In this document: piece after piece, positions 47,196 through 55,508 of the stretch
How positions within the stretch are numbered: the stretch's first letter is position 1
How the letters are laid out: each line of letters starts with the position of its first letter
Origin: Paludibaculum fermentans_A
GTDB taxonomy: Bacteria; Acidobacteriota; Terriglobia; Bryobacterales; Bryobacteraceae
Direction: 5' to 3'
Length of the DNA: 64,000 nt
Assembly: GCF_051172195.1 (NCBI RefSeq)
Contig: NZ_JBPJAQ010000001.1
Span: 4,588,001-4,652,000 of the forward strand
Notes under the pieces: model-generated
The model's database searches: none
What the model saw: only the letters and a program-made list of their open reading frames with translations
What the model was told of the DNA's origin: nothing
Program-made: the position numbers and the translations under genes

Positions 47196-47793
47196 ATGCT
47201 GCCCCGAATAGCGGTGCTCGCCTTGGTTCTTCTGATCGGTGGCATTGCGTATGCCAAGGAGCCGAAGCTGTATAAGTTGCGATTTCGCGAAGGTGCGGAG
47301 AATTGTGCGGTGGTGCGAATTCCGGATTCGTGGCACTATCGCCCCGGGCGGTTGCCGGATGAACTGACGCCGGGCCGGTGGGAGTTGCGTAAGGACGCAA
47401 CAGCGCCCTCGCCCGGCTACCTTCTTCGTTGGAATGGGGAGCCTGGGTATGTGCCGGACAACTACAGCGACAATATGTTTCGATTCGAGTGGACTAGCGA
47501 CAAGCCTGTGTTCTTCCCCGTCGCGCCGGAGAGGTGGGCCGCGGCATCGAGAATGAAGATGTCATGGTCGGGTAACAAGGGCACCCACGTCATTGGTGGC
47601 GACGATCCTAAGATGACCGTAGAAGGGAGATCGTTCGAACGAACGGGCAAGCACTGGAATCAGAGCTATGGTGATGCAATCCTGACCTCCGACAAGAAGT
47701 GGCTTGTTTTGCAGAGTACTGACGGCAAAATCATAAACCGGACCATCTTCGGGGAAGGACCAGGGCTGCCTTTGGATGGGCCAATCCATGTCG

Positions 47794-47805
47794 ACGTTTA
47801 TTGGA
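47794..47805. repeat. Left copy of the IS target-site duplication
   Basis: ACGTTTATTGGA here recurs at 49180-49191. Because the next two bases (TG) are also shared, the duplication could be counted as 12-14 bases; the IS termini TGT...ACA favour 12. Confidence 0.85.
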
Positions 47806-47835
47806 TGTCTCCCGCCCCGCGATTTTCTTGGACAC
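47806..47835 (+). repeat. Left terminal inverted repeat of the IS
   Basis: It begins TGTCTCCCG and contains CGCGATTTTCTTGGACA at its inner end. The transposase A gene follows after an AAGGAGAG ribosome-binding site. Confidence 0.75.
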
Positions 47836-47859
47836 TGATTTGAAGAAAGGAGAGTCAGC

Positions 47860-48249
47860 ATGTCCAGCAACAAGCAATCGGTCCCGGGGGGCTCGGAGGG
47901 AGCCCGAAGGGCGACCTCCGAGGCCCCCGGGACCGGCCGCCGAGGCAAGGGCCGCTGGTCGGCCAAGCGCAAGATGGCGGTCGTTCTTGAGCTCCTCCGA
48001 GGCGAGGATCTGGAGAGCTTGAGCCGCAAATACGCGGTCACCGCCGCCACGCTGTCCGATTGGCGGGACGCGTTTCTCGCCAGCGGCGAGGCTGGCCTGA
48101 AGATCCGCGAAGACGATCTGGTCGATGAGCAGGGCCGGCGCATGAAGTCCGTCATCGCCGAACTCGCCATGACCGTCGAACTGCAACGCGAGCGCATCCA
48201 GCAACTGGAGAACGCCAACCCTTCTCTGAAGTGGAGGTCGAAGCGATGA
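47860..48249 (+). CDS. IS transposase subunit A (helix-turn-helix protein)
   Basis: The 129-residue product has a helix-turn-helix in RWSAKRKMAVVLELLRGEDL / ESLSRKYAVTAATLSDWRD (about 31-69) and a leucine-zipper-like C-terminal helix (ELAMTVELQRERIQQLENA). This is the DNA-binding partner that recognises the IS ends in two-ORF elements. The start has AAGGAGAG upstream. Its stop overlaps the orfB ATG (ATGA). I see no A-rich slippery site, so orfB is made by restart rather than by frameshifting. Confidence 0.88.
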   Translation: MSSNKQSVPGGSEGARRATSEAPGTGRRGKGRWSAKRKMAVVLELLRGEDLESLSRKYAVTAATLSDWRDAFLASGEAGLKIREDDLVDEQGRRMKSVIAELAMTVELQRERIQQLENANPSLKWRSKR

Positions 48250-49139
48250 GCCAAGCCCAGTCGCCCTCCACTGGCCGCAAGTACGGGCGGGCTCGTGTTC
48301 TGACCGTGTGGGGCCAGCCGCGCTCGACGTTCTATGCCAGGCAGCAGAGAGCACGCCAACCCGCGGCTTTGCAGCGGCGCGGTCCGAAGACGAAGTACAC
48401 AGATGCCGAGTTGTTGGAGCAGATCCGCGCCGTCCTGGCGGCTTCGCCCTTCCATGGCGAGGGGCATCGCAAGATCTGGGCGAGACTGCGAGCCCAAGCG
48501 GTCCGCACCTCCAAGCCACGCGTCCTGCGCCTGACGCGAGAGAACGAACTGCTGGCGCCGCAACGGCAGCTCGTGCCGGTGGAGGAGAAGTTGCATGACG
48601 GTTCCATCGTGACCAGCCAGCCCAACCAGATGTGGGGCACCGATGCCACCGCTACCGTTACCCTCGCCGATGGCCAGGTCACTGTCTTCGCCGCCATCGA
48701 CCACTGCACCGCCGAGTGCGTGGGCATTCACGCCGTCAAGCGCGCCACCCGCTTTGAGGCACTGGAACCATTGCGACAGGGCGTGCGTGAGCACTTCGGC
48801 GCCTTCGGCCCCAAAGCCGCCGCCGGCTTGCAGATCCGCCACGACCACGGCTCGCAATACATGAGCGACCACTTTCAAAACGAGCTCCGCTTTCTCGGCA
48901 TGGATTCCTCGCCTGCCTTTGTCCGTGAACCCGAATGCAATGGCTGCATTGAGCGTTTCTTCCGCACTCTCAAAGAGCAGCTTCTCTGGGTGCGGCACTT
49001 CCAGGACCTCGAAGAATTGCAGGCCGCACTGCGCGAGTTCCGCGATCGCTACAACCGCGAGTGGCTGATCGAACGTCTCAGCTTTCAGTCTCCGCGACAG
49101 GCTCGCGAGCGCCTCCTTGCGCTCCAGCATGCCGCATGA
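48246..49139 (+). CDS. IS transposase subunit B (DDE integrase core)
   Basis: The 297-residue product contains the rve integrase core with the catalytic triad: first Asp in MWGTDATATV, second in IRHDHGSQYMSDHF, Glu in CNGCIERFFRTLKEQ. An N-terminal HTH_21-like helical region (SPFHGEGHRKIWARLR) precedes it. It catalyses strand cutting and joining. The ATG at 48246 overlaps the orfA stop; a start at 48231 is also open. The triad spacing and length are normal, so the enzyme should be functional. Confidence 0.92.
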   Translation: MSQAQSPSTGRKYGRARVLTVWGQPRSTFYARQQRARQPAALQRRGPKTKYTDAELLEQIRAVLAASPFHGEGHRKIWARLRAQAVRTSKPRVLRLTRENELLAPQRQLVPVEEKLHDGSIVTSQPNQMWGTDATATVTLADGQVTVFAAIDHCTAECVGIHAVKRATRFEALEPLRQGVREHFGAFGPKAAAGLQIRHDHGSQYMSDHFQNELRFLGMDSSPAFVREPECNGCIERFFRTLKEQLLWVRHFQDLEELQAALREFRDRYNREWLIERLSFQSPRQARERLLALQHAA

Positions 49140-49153
49140 TTATGGTGAATTTA

Positions 49154-49179
49154 CTGTCCAAGAAATCGCGCGCGCAACA
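49154..49179 (+). repeat. Right terminal inverted repeat of the IS
   Basis: It runs CTGTCCAAGAAATCGCG and ends ...GCAACA, so its complement starts TGTTGCGCG and matches the left end over the CGCGATTT/CTTGGACA core. Confidence 0.75.
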
Positions 49180-49191
49180 ACGTTTATTGGA
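49180..49191. repeat. Right copy of the IS target-site duplication
   Basis: ACGTTTATTGGA, identical to 47794-47805. The reading frame of the broken gene continues from here to the stop at 49362-49364. Confidence 0.85.
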
Positions 49192-49482
49192 TGCAAACCG
49201 GCAAGCGGTATATCCGATTGGAAATAAATCAATCGGAGCGCCAGGACCTATCGTACTTTTTGAACAACACCCATATCTACGAAGATCGGTATTTATTTCT
49301 TCGCGTCGATCCGCGCGGAAAGCAAATGTACTACCTTGTCTGTAAACTGCCGGGTGAGCCGTAGCCTGGAAAGATCGTCGGGCCGTGTCGGATTCCATAG
49401 GCGGCCGGCGGCTGGGGACGTCTAAGGGCCGGAGATTGCACACTCAACGATGTCTGCGGGCCGGAGGCAACTCAAGTGGCAT

Positions 49483-50397
49483 TTAGCAGATGCCAGTCGG
49501 TTCACGGCCTGCTATCGCGAGTTGAATCTTCGCTTTCAGTGCTTCAGGCCAGCACCCATCCAAAGCTGATTCCACTAAAGCCTGGTGATCGGCCTCAGCC
49601 CATGCGAAGTCTTTGGTGAACTGCTTGAATGCAAAAGTGAACGAGACCAGGCAGGGTGTCCGGCGGTTGAGTTCTTCCAGGCCCGTGAGTAAGATGCTGT
49701 TCAGCCATCCGAGCCCGGATCGGCCGACGCCACCTAGATCCTCGTAGCAATTTTGAGTCATCAACACTTCAAGATGGATGATTCGAGCCCTGAGGAGCGG
49801 TCGCAGATCTACCGTGCCTGGGAATAGAACCTCCTGGTTCTCCCGGCAGTAGAGAAAGATTAAGCCGTATTGGAGGATCTCCATGGCGGCAAAGAGTGGA
49901 GTTTGGTTGCCGCCACACCTTCTGCCTGGGCTGAGCGCCTTCAGCTCAATGAAGTCGTACTCGGTGTCGGAATGCCGGTACACGAGGTCGATGCTTCGTT
50001 TGGCCTCGTGTCCATCCGTCAGTCCCGATGAGACGGGAACCTGATTTACCCAGTCGCTGTCCATCAGGCGTGCAATCGCCCGCTCGATCCGAACTTCAAG
50101 ACTGGCGTTGCCTGGGTCCAGCTTTAGGTTCTTTTTGAAGCGCCACATCTGGCCTCCCCGCACAGGCGTGCCGGCTTGGGTCAGGGCCGAGCGATTCTCG
50201 CTGATCCTCGTCAGAAGCCGGCGAACCAGTTCTGCCCCGTCAAGCTGAGGCTTCTCCCTGCACAGCTTTCGATAGGCACTCCTATTCGCGTACGAGAGGT
50301 TGATCTGGCTGAGGCCGAAGAAATCGTCAATTTCCCGATCGAGGGAAGTGACAATACCTTTGTTGTTCAGGCTGGTCAGTGGTATGGGCGTGTTCAT
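49483..50397 (-). CDS. Hypothetical protein with a PD-(D/E)XK-like motif
   Basis: The 304-residue product has no family that I recognise. Residues SIDLVYRHSDTEYDFIELKA give D-x(n)-E-x-K with a hydrophobic strand before each, the pattern of PD-(D/E)XK nuclease-fold enzymes, and ERAIARLMDSDWVNQVPVSS may be the preceding helix. The C-terminal half is rich in leucine and hydrophobic residues with no membrane segment. The ATG at 50397 was chosen; 21 further codons upstream are open. It stands alone between the IS-disrupted gene and a Gfo/Idh gene, in visibly less GC-rich DNA. It could be a defence or restriction-type nuclease, unproven. Confidence 0.6.
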   Translation of the reverse strand: MNTPIPLTSLNNKGIVTSLDREIDDFFGLSQINLSYANRSAYRKLCREKPQLDGAELVRRLLTRISENRSALTQAGTPVRGGQMWRFKKNLKLDPGNASLEVRIERAIARLMDSDWVNQVPVSSGLTDGHEAKRSIDLVYRHSDTEYDFIELKALSPGRRCGGNQTPLFAAMEILQYGLIFLYCRENQEVLFPGTVDLRPLLRARIIHLEVLMTQNCYEDLGGVGRSGLGWLNSILLTGLEELNRRTPCLVSFTFAFKQFTKDFAWAEADHQALVESALDGCWPEALKAKIQLAIAGREPTGIC

Positions 50398-50644
50398 TCC
50401 GGTGTGCCGTAGTGCAGCTTTTGATTGTCGAGCAGGTACGCGGCGCGTGCAGCCGTCCATCTTCTGGAAAAGGACTCACGGGAGAAGTACGCATTATCGC
50501 GCGTCCAGCGATGAACTCGCACCCGGGCCGAGGGGACACCTGCGGCCAAGGCCAGGCTTTCGACCCGCCATTTGGGCGCAAAGCGCCACGCGGCATTGAT
50601 CCCGTTTCGAGAGCGCAATCTGGCGTGGCGCCCGAAAAACCCGC

Positions 50645-52066
50645 CTAGCTGAACTTCACCAGGTCCCAGGGCTTCCGGTATGGCCGGAACAGGTACTTCC
50701 CGGCTTCCGGGGCTCCCGGGAAACTGAACGTCTTGGCATCCCAGTTCAGCTTGCGCCCGGTCCAGTAGGCCACATTGCCCATGCAGGCGACGGCCGTGGC
50801 TCGCACGCCCACTTCGATGTTGGCCGCCGGCTCTTTCCTGGCGCGCACGCAGTCCACAAAGTTCTTGGTGTGGAGCGGGGTCGGCTCGTCTTCGTTCATC
50901 TTGAACTTCTCGATGCGCGGCTTCCATTCCGCTCCGCGGGCGAAGCGCTTGCCGGGTTCCGGCGGAACGGGCTCGGGGTAGAGTTCCATGCCCAGGCGGT
51001 CGACGAACAATGCCGCTTCCGTGCCGTAGAACGCCATGCCGTGCGGACGGTCCTCCGGGCCGCGCATGCCGTAATATTTCATCCCCGGCGTGCGGCCGCC
51101 CAGGCCATGCCCGTTGTAGTTGCAGCACTCGTAGGACAGGATGAACGACGGGTATTCATAGGTCGCCGTCTGCATGTCCAGGATGTCTCCGGCCAGCTTC
51201 TGGTTGAAACGCAGGGCGGAGGACACCACATTCTTTGGGGTATCGACGCCCATGATCTGATGGACGGAATCGAAGCGGTGATTGCCGTAGTCGCTGATGA
51301 TGCCGTTCGTGTAATCCATGTACGACCGGTAGTTCAAGCGGTTCTGGTTGTAGGCGACCTTGGGGGCTGGTCCCAGCCACATATCCCAGTTGAGGTCAGA
51401 GGGCGGCTCGCTGTCGGGCACCGGGGGATTGCCCCAGAACGTGCTCATGTAGTTCCACACGCGGACGAAGTGGACCTCGCCGATCTTGCCGCTGGCGATG
51501 ATCTTTGCGGCTTCGGCAATGTGGTCGGCCGAGCGGTGCTGGGTGCCGATCTGCACGATGCGTTTCGTGCGGCGCACCGTGTCGACCATCGTTTGGGCTT
51601 CGGCGAGACGGTACATGACTGGCTTCTCGAGGTAGACATCCTTGCCGGCCTCGCAGGCCAGCATCATCATCGGGGCATGCCATGGGTCGGGTGTGCCGAT
51701 GATGACGGCGTCGATCTCCTTGTCGGCCAGCATGGCGCGGAAGTCACTGTATGTCTTTGCCTGCGGGGCCCACTGCCTGGCGCGGTCGACGCGGCTGCCG
51801 AAGACATCGCACAGGCCGGCGATGTCGACGTTGCGGGGTTCTTTCAGGCGCGGATCGAGATTTCCGTCGTGATAGTTGTCCGGGGCGACTGCCTGGATGT
51901 CGGCCGGCGTTCCGCGCATGAGGCGGGCATCGAATGTGCCGCGGCCTCCGCAGCCGATCAGTCCGACGCGGAGCCTGTCGTTGGCGCCCAGTACGGCTTG
52001 GCGGGATACGGCGGTCCAGGCCGCGGCGCCCGCACCCACCCGGTTCAGGAAGTCTCTTCTTTGCAT
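50645..52066 (-). CDS. Gfo/Idh/MocA family oxidoreductase, Tat-exported
   Basis: The 473-residue product starts MQRRDFLNRVGAGAAAWTAV, a clear twin-arginine leader, then RVGLIGCGGRGTFDARLMRG (Rossmann), PDPWHAPMMMLACEAGKDVY, LEKPVMYRLAEAQTMVD with the conserved lysine, and IISDYGNHRFDSVHQIMG. It differs clearly in sequence from the other two Gfo/Idh proteins in the window. The ATG at 52066 starts the leader; an extended open frame reaches 52432 through repeat DNA. Substrate unknown, probably a sugar or glycoside. Confidence 0.92.
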   Translation of the reverse strand: MQRRDFLNRVGAGAAAWTAVSRQAVLGANDRLRVGLIGCGGRGTFDARLMRGTPADIQAVAPDNYHDGNLDPRLKEPRNVDIAGLCDVFGSRVDRARQWAPQAKTYSDFRAMLADKEIDAVIIGTPDPWHAPMMMLACEAGKDVYLEKPVMYRLAEAQTMVDTVRRTKRIVQIGTQHRSADHIAEAAKIIASGKIGEVHFVRVWNYMSTFWGNPPVPDSEPPSDLNWDMWLGPAPKVAYNQNRLNYRSYMDYTNGIISDYGNHRFDSVHQIMGVDTPKNVVSSALRFNQKLAGDILDMQTATYEYPSFILSYECCNYNGHGLGGRTPGMKYYGMRGPEDRPHGMAFYGTEAALFVDRLGMELYPEPVPPEPGKRFARGAEWKPRIEKFKMNEDEPTPLHTKNFVDCVRARKEPAANIEVGVRATAVACMGNVAYWTGRKLNWDAKTFSFPGAPEAGKYLFRPYRKPWDLVKFS

Positions 52067-52485
52067 GCGCGGAATCTCACTTTCTGTCTGGCTGCGCGGA
52101 TTGATTCCGCCCAGAACCCACCCGGCGCCGGTGAGAGCAGTGAGGTCCCATTGAAGAAAAGAACAAACCACTCCAGCCGGCCGCGTGCCTGTCCATCCTG
52201 TTTCGCTTGCTGCGAGGTGGTCCCCTCTCCAGCAGGCACACTGATCGAGAGCACCATCCAACGCTGCCGGAATCGTATATTTACGGGGCAGGGAAGTCAA
52301 CCTGCCGGGCTGGTGGGGTGTGGGCGTGATTAGGACTAAGGAGAAGATTGCGTTCGGATGGTGGGATTGAGATGCGGTGGATGATGTGGTTGGGCGGGCG
52401 GCGCGGTGGCGGATGGTGCGGGCGGCGCCCAATCCTGGATTCCGCGGTGGGGGGGTTAATGCTCGGTTGGAGGGGTTTGCGCTTT

Positions 52486-53017
52486 GGGTCGGGCGGCCGA
52501 ACGGATTGGGGCGTTTCGGTGGCTATCCGCTCACTTACGTTCACGGCTCCGTTTGGCTTGATCTGGTTTGGAGGTTCGGGGGGGCTTGGGGACGCCGTTG
52601 AAGACGCGGCTTTGCCGGGTGCCCGCTTACTGCCGTGCGCGGTTCGCAGCGCGGTGGGGACCACTCCCTGACGGTCGTGGTTCGTTGCGGCTTGCTTCGC
52701 TTTGGCGGCCTGGGGGGGCATTGGGGACGCCTTTGAAGATGTTCATGCAGTGGGTCGGGCGGCCGAACGGAGTGGGGCGTTTCGGTGGCTATCCGCTCAC
52801 TTACGTTCACGGCTCCGTTTGGCTTGATCTGGTTTGGCGGCCCGGCGGGTTATGGGGGCTCCGTTGAAGACGCGACTTTGCCGGGTGCCCGCTTACTGCC
52901 GTGCGCGGTTCGTAGCGCGGTGGGGACCACTCCCTGACGGTCGTGGTTCGTTGCGGCTTCCTTTGCTTTGGCGGTTTGGGGGGCCATGGGGGCTCAGTTG
53001 AGGGCTCGCCTGTCCGT
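52486..53017. repeat. Tandem repeat of about 266 bases, two copies
   Basis: GGGTCGGGCGGCCGAACGGA starts at 52486 and again at 52752 with one mismatch near its end, an offset of 266. The same offset holds for CCGTTGAAGACGCG (52595 and 52861). The copies are nearly identical, differing in scattered bases and one variable stretch near 52570-52590 and 52836-52856. The unit contains CACTCCCTGACGGTCGTGGT, a phrase I believe to be dispersed in related genomes. Confidence 0.9.
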
Positions 53018-53110
53018 GGCCCGCTCCTTGCCAGTCGCGGTTCGCCGGGGGACGCGTCCCTTACGGTCGGCGTTCGTTGGCTTTCTGCGGGTTGGGGGGC
53101 TAGGGGGGCT
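52981..53110. repeat. Degenerate partial third copy of the 266-base repeat
   Basis: After the second copy the sequence continues with the same order of phrases in diverged form: GTTGAGGGCTCGCCTG, GCGGTTCGCCGGGGGACGCG, CGTCCCTTACGGTCGGCGTT, ending in GGGGGGCTAGGGGGGCT. It aligns to the second half of the unit only. Confidence 0.6.
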
Positions 53111-53169
53111 GCTCCAAAAATGAGATTGGGGACTACCCACCGGAAGCCGAAGTGTGATCTGCTGTCGTC

Positions 53170-54219
53170 ATGACACGCAGAGATGTTCTGGCCCTGGCCG
53201 GTTCGCTTCCCGCCGTTCTCTCCTCCACTGCTGCGTCCGCGCAGCCTTCCACAGGCCGACGCATGGGCGGAACTCCTACTGCTTTCCTCGCCCACGTGCG
53301 TGCGGCTCGCGAAGGCGGGAGCCCGTTCGACATCGTGGAGCACTGTCACAGCATGGGCCTGGCCGGCGTGCAGACGAATCCGCCCTCCCTGGAACCCGAG
53401 GCGATCCGGAAGTTCCGCGACCGGCTCGAAGCCTACAAGATGCACCTGGTGACCGACCCGCGCCTGCCCAGGAACGCGGGTGAGATAGCGGCTTTCGAGG
53501 CACAGGTAAAGGCCCACAAAGAAGCCGGCGCTGTTGCCTTCCACGCGGCGCTGACGGGCCGCCGCTACGACGAATTTGCGGCATTCGAGCCCTGGAAGGA
53601 GATGTTCCTCGACCGGCAGAACCAGGTGCAGCTCGCCGAGCCTGTCCTGCGCAAGTACAAGGTTCCGCTCGGCCTGGAGAACCACAAAGGCTACCGTTCG
53701 GCTGAGCAGGCCGCCTGGCTGAAGCGGCTGGGCAGCGAGTGGGTGGGCGTGTGTCTCGATTTCGGAAACAACCTCTCGCTGTGTGAGGATCCCCTCGACA
53801 CGGCCCGCACGCTGGCGCCCTACACCGTCTACGCCCACATCAAGGACATGGCGATGGAGGAATACGAGGACGGCTTCCTGCTGTCTGAAGTCCCCTTCGG
53901 CGAAGGCGTTGTCGATCTTCCGCAGATCATCGCGATGCTCCGCAAGAAGGATCCGAACATGATCTTCAACCTGGAGATGATCACGCGGGATCCGCTGAAG
54001 ATCCCGGTATTCACTCCAAAGTATTGGGCGACCTTCGACGATGCCTATAGCCCGCTGCCGGGCCGTGACCTGGCCAAGATTCTGGATCTCGTTCACAAGC
54101 ACAAGCCGAAGCAGCCGCTGCCGCGCACTGCCGGGCTGAGCGCTGCGCAGCAGCTCAAGCTCGAGGATGAACTCAACCAGAAGTGCGCCAGTTACGCGCA
54201 CGAGCATCTGGGCCTGTAG
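53170..54219 (+). CDS. Sugar phosphate isomerase/epimerase family protein (TIM barrel), exported
   Basis: The 349-residue product begins MTRRDVLALAGSLPAVLSST, a twin-arginine leader. The barrel of the AP-endonuclease-2 type contains GLENHKGYRSAEQAAWLKRL, WVGVCLDFGNNLSLCEDPLD (metal-binding Asp), TVYAHIKDMAMEEYEDGFLL (His) and FGEGVVDLPQIIAML. The length is larger than cytosolic xylose isomerase-like epimerases. Such exported proteins are common in glycan-degrading bacteria but few have known substrates. It starts directly after the repeat region with no strong ribosome-binding site. Confidence 0.87.
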   Translation: MTRRDVLALAGSLPAVLSSTAASAQPSTGRRMGGTPTAFLAHVRAAREGGSPFDIVEHCHSMGLAGVQTNPPSLEPEAIRKFRDRLEAYKMHLVTDPRLPRNAGEIAAFEAQVKAHKEAGAVAFHAALTGRRYDEFAAFEPWKEMFLDRQNQVQLAEPVLRKYKVPLGLENHKGYRSAEQAAWLKRLGSEWVGVCLDFGNNLSLCEDPLDTARTLAPYTVYAHIKDMAMEEYEDGFLLSEVPFGEGVVDLPQIIAMLRKKDPNMIFNLEMITRDPLKIPVFTPKYWATFDDAYSPLPGRDLAKILDLVHKHKPKQPLPRTAGLSAAQQLKLEDELNQKCASYAHEHLGL

Positions 54220-54303
54220 CCCGGAACCGCGGACGCACTGCCCATCGGTTCGGAGGGACGCATGCGCGCCAGCTGTGTCCGGTCCGGATGTTAACCTACG
54301 CCC

Positions 54304-54768
54304 ATGCACCGCGACGAACTTCTGGCCAGCCCGCTTGCCTTCATGCCTCCGGCCCGGCTACTGGACGGCCTCACTCCGGAGGAGGCCGCCCGGCCCATAA
54401 CCGGAGTCAAGCACAGCATCGTGGAGATCCTGGCGCACATGGTGTACTGGCAGGCCTGGTTCCTGAGCCGCTGCACTGGCGTGGCCGCGCCGATGGCTGA
54501 GCATGCGGCGGAAGGCTGGCCTGCTGCCGCGGCCGGGGACTGGGCTCCGTTGCGCGAACAATTACTGGAGGGACTGCAGCGCGCGCTCGAACTGCCGGAG
54601 AACGGCCGGGTCGATCCGCCGATCGAGTTCCCACCGCTGGCCGAGTACACCATCGGCGACGCCATCACGCACATCGCGCAGCACAATGCCCACCACCTGG
54701 GGCAGATCGTTATCCTGCGGCAGATGCTGAACCTGTGGCCTCCGCCCGACGGCAGCTACACCTGGTAG
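54304..54768 (+). CDS. DinB family protein
   Basis: The 154-residue product is a four-helix bundle of the DinB/YfiT superfamily with a likely metal site from one His in VEILAHMVYWQAWF (about residue 45) and two in ITHIAQHNAHHLGQIVILRQ near the C-terminus. The family includes damage-inducible proteins and thiol-transferases (bacillithiol, mycothiol), but members of this type are uncharacterised. No SOS-like operator is visible. It is followed by the convergent ATC-hydrolase-like gene. Confidence 0.87.
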   Translation: MHRDELLASPLAFMPPARLLDGLTPEEAARPITGVKHSIVEILAHMVYWQAWFLSRCTGVAAPMAEHAAEGWPAAAAGDWAPLREQLLEGLQRALELPENGRVDPPIEFPPLAEYTIGDAITHIAQHNAHHLGQIVILRQMLNLWPPPDGSYTW

Positions 54769-54804
54769 GCCGACCCCTGGAGCGGCGGGACTGTGCCCCC
54801 TGTT

Positions 54805-55434
54805 TCACCGTTTCGGCGGCAGATGACGGAACCGGAAATCGCAACGCGACGCGCCCCGAGCCAAGGTGCCGCCCCGGACGAGCTCCAACCCGGCCAGGGC
54901 CGAGGTGAGCTCATCCACCTCGCAAAGCACCGTCACATATTGCCCTGCACCGTGTTTCCGGAACAGCTTCACGATTCCGCATTCCAGGATGTCGAAGCCG
55001 TAGCCCAGCCCGTGCGTCTCAGCGGGGCTGGTCACGACCTGCACGAGAAAGCCGTCCTCGTGACCCTTGCGGCCTGTCTTGGCTTGCATCACGCGAGCCA
55101 TCAGGGCGACGACTGGGGTCCCCATCAGTTTTGCCGGGAGCTGCCTCAGCCACCGCTGCCACGAGTTCCTGGGCTGGACGAAGGCCCGTGTGACCGCGAG
55201 GCAGGTGTCGCGAATCGTTTCCGGGCTCTCGCCGTGCCGTTCCAGGATCAGAATCGTCGCCAGGAAGTAGGAGCAGAAGTCCAGCCGGCGGTCCATCGGG
55301 TTGGAGGACAACCGGGCGAAAGCGACATCGGGCGCAATGGCGCGGTACTGTTCGTCGATCTCCGCGCACAGCCTGCTGTGTGCGGCCGGGAAGCGCCGGC
55401 GGAGTTCCTCTTGAAAGTAGATGGCGTCTCGCAT
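54805..55434 (-). CDS. L-2-amino-thiazoline-4-carboxylate hydrolase family protein
   Basis: The 209-residue product matches the ATC hydrolase family (PF14196) in its C-terminal half: GLGYGFDILECGIVKLFRKH, a YVTVLCEVDE block, and LARGASRCDFRFRH. ATC hydrolase opens the thiazoline ring to L-cysteine in Pseudomonas, but most family members have other, unknown roles. ATG 55434 was chosen from the start of the conserved helical region (MRDAIYFQEELRRRF), with AGGA 6 bases upstream. It lies on the same strand as, and downstream of, the TIM-barrel gene (74-base gap). Confidence 0.75.
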   Translation of the reverse strand: MRDAIYFQEELRRRFPAAHSRLCAEIDEQYRAIAPDVAFARLSSNPMDRRLDFCSYFLATILILERHGESPETIRDTCLAVTRAFVQPRNSWQRWLRQLPAKLMGTPVVALMARVMQAKTGRKGHEDGFLVQVVTSPAETHGLGYGFDILECGIVKLFRKHGAGQYVTVLCEVDELTSALAGLELVRGGTLARGASRCDFRFRHLPPKR

Positions 55435-55508
55435 CGGGGATCCTGGTAGCAGCGCCGCCCAGGCATGACGGTTCCTGCCGCGACCCGGGCGCGGGCTCGC
55501 CGCAGGCG

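Larger units (their letters stand above)
47806..49179 (+). mobile_element. Two-ORF insertion sequence with TGT/ACA ends (IS3/IS481-like)
   Basis: The element is 1374 bases long. Imperfect terminal inverted repeats lie at 47806-47835 and 49154-49179, sharing the core CGCGATTT-CTTGGACA (one extra T in the left copy) and terminal TGT/ACA. It carries an orfA HTH protein and an orfB DDE integrase-type transposase with coupled translation. A 12-base target duplication flanks it, longer than the 3-5 bases of ordinary IS3 elements and within the range reported for IS481-type elements. Both genes look intact, so the element may be recent and mobile. Family naming needs a database check. Confidence 0.88.
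47196..49364 (+). pseudogene. Unknown exported protein gene split by an insertion sequence
   Basis: The 5' part (47196-47805) codes for a signal peptide (MLPRIAVLALVLLIGGIAYA) and about 183 residues with no known domain (GPIHVDVYW at the break). It reads into the IS and stops at 47843. The 3' part (49180-49364) lies behind the IS: QTGKRYIRLEINQSERQ, HIYEDRYLFLRVDPRGKQ, YYLVCKLPGEP, stop. Removing the IS and one copy of the 12-base target repeat joins 610 and 173 bases into a 260-codon frame without change of phase, so insertion destroyed an intact gene. Composition of both parts is less GC-rich than the neighbours. Function unknown. Confidence 0.85.
52067..53169. other. Long intergenic region filled with GC-rich repeats
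   Basis: These 1103 bases hold no convincing gene. They contain two full copies and one partial copy of a 266-base repeat (see the repeat entries) with runs of G and C. Open frames on both strands are long only because of composition and repeat structure, as shown by duplicate peptide wording (for example IATETPHSVRPPDP) in both copies. Promoters of the two flanking divergent genes must lie near 52100 and 53150. Confidence 0.7.

Noticed and set aside
46920..47211. Small plus-strand genes of 67-72 codons
   Set aside because: No ribosome-binding site, no motif and mutually overlapping frames; they could not be supported.
48200..48250. Programmed frameshift between the two transposase genes
   Set aside because: No A-rich slippery heptamer is present; the ATGA overlap gives a simpler explanation by translation restart.
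50870..52333. A 487-codon open frame on the plus strand
   Set aside because: It lies opposite the well-supported Gfo/Idh gene and shows no family motif; codon composition is that of the complementary strand.
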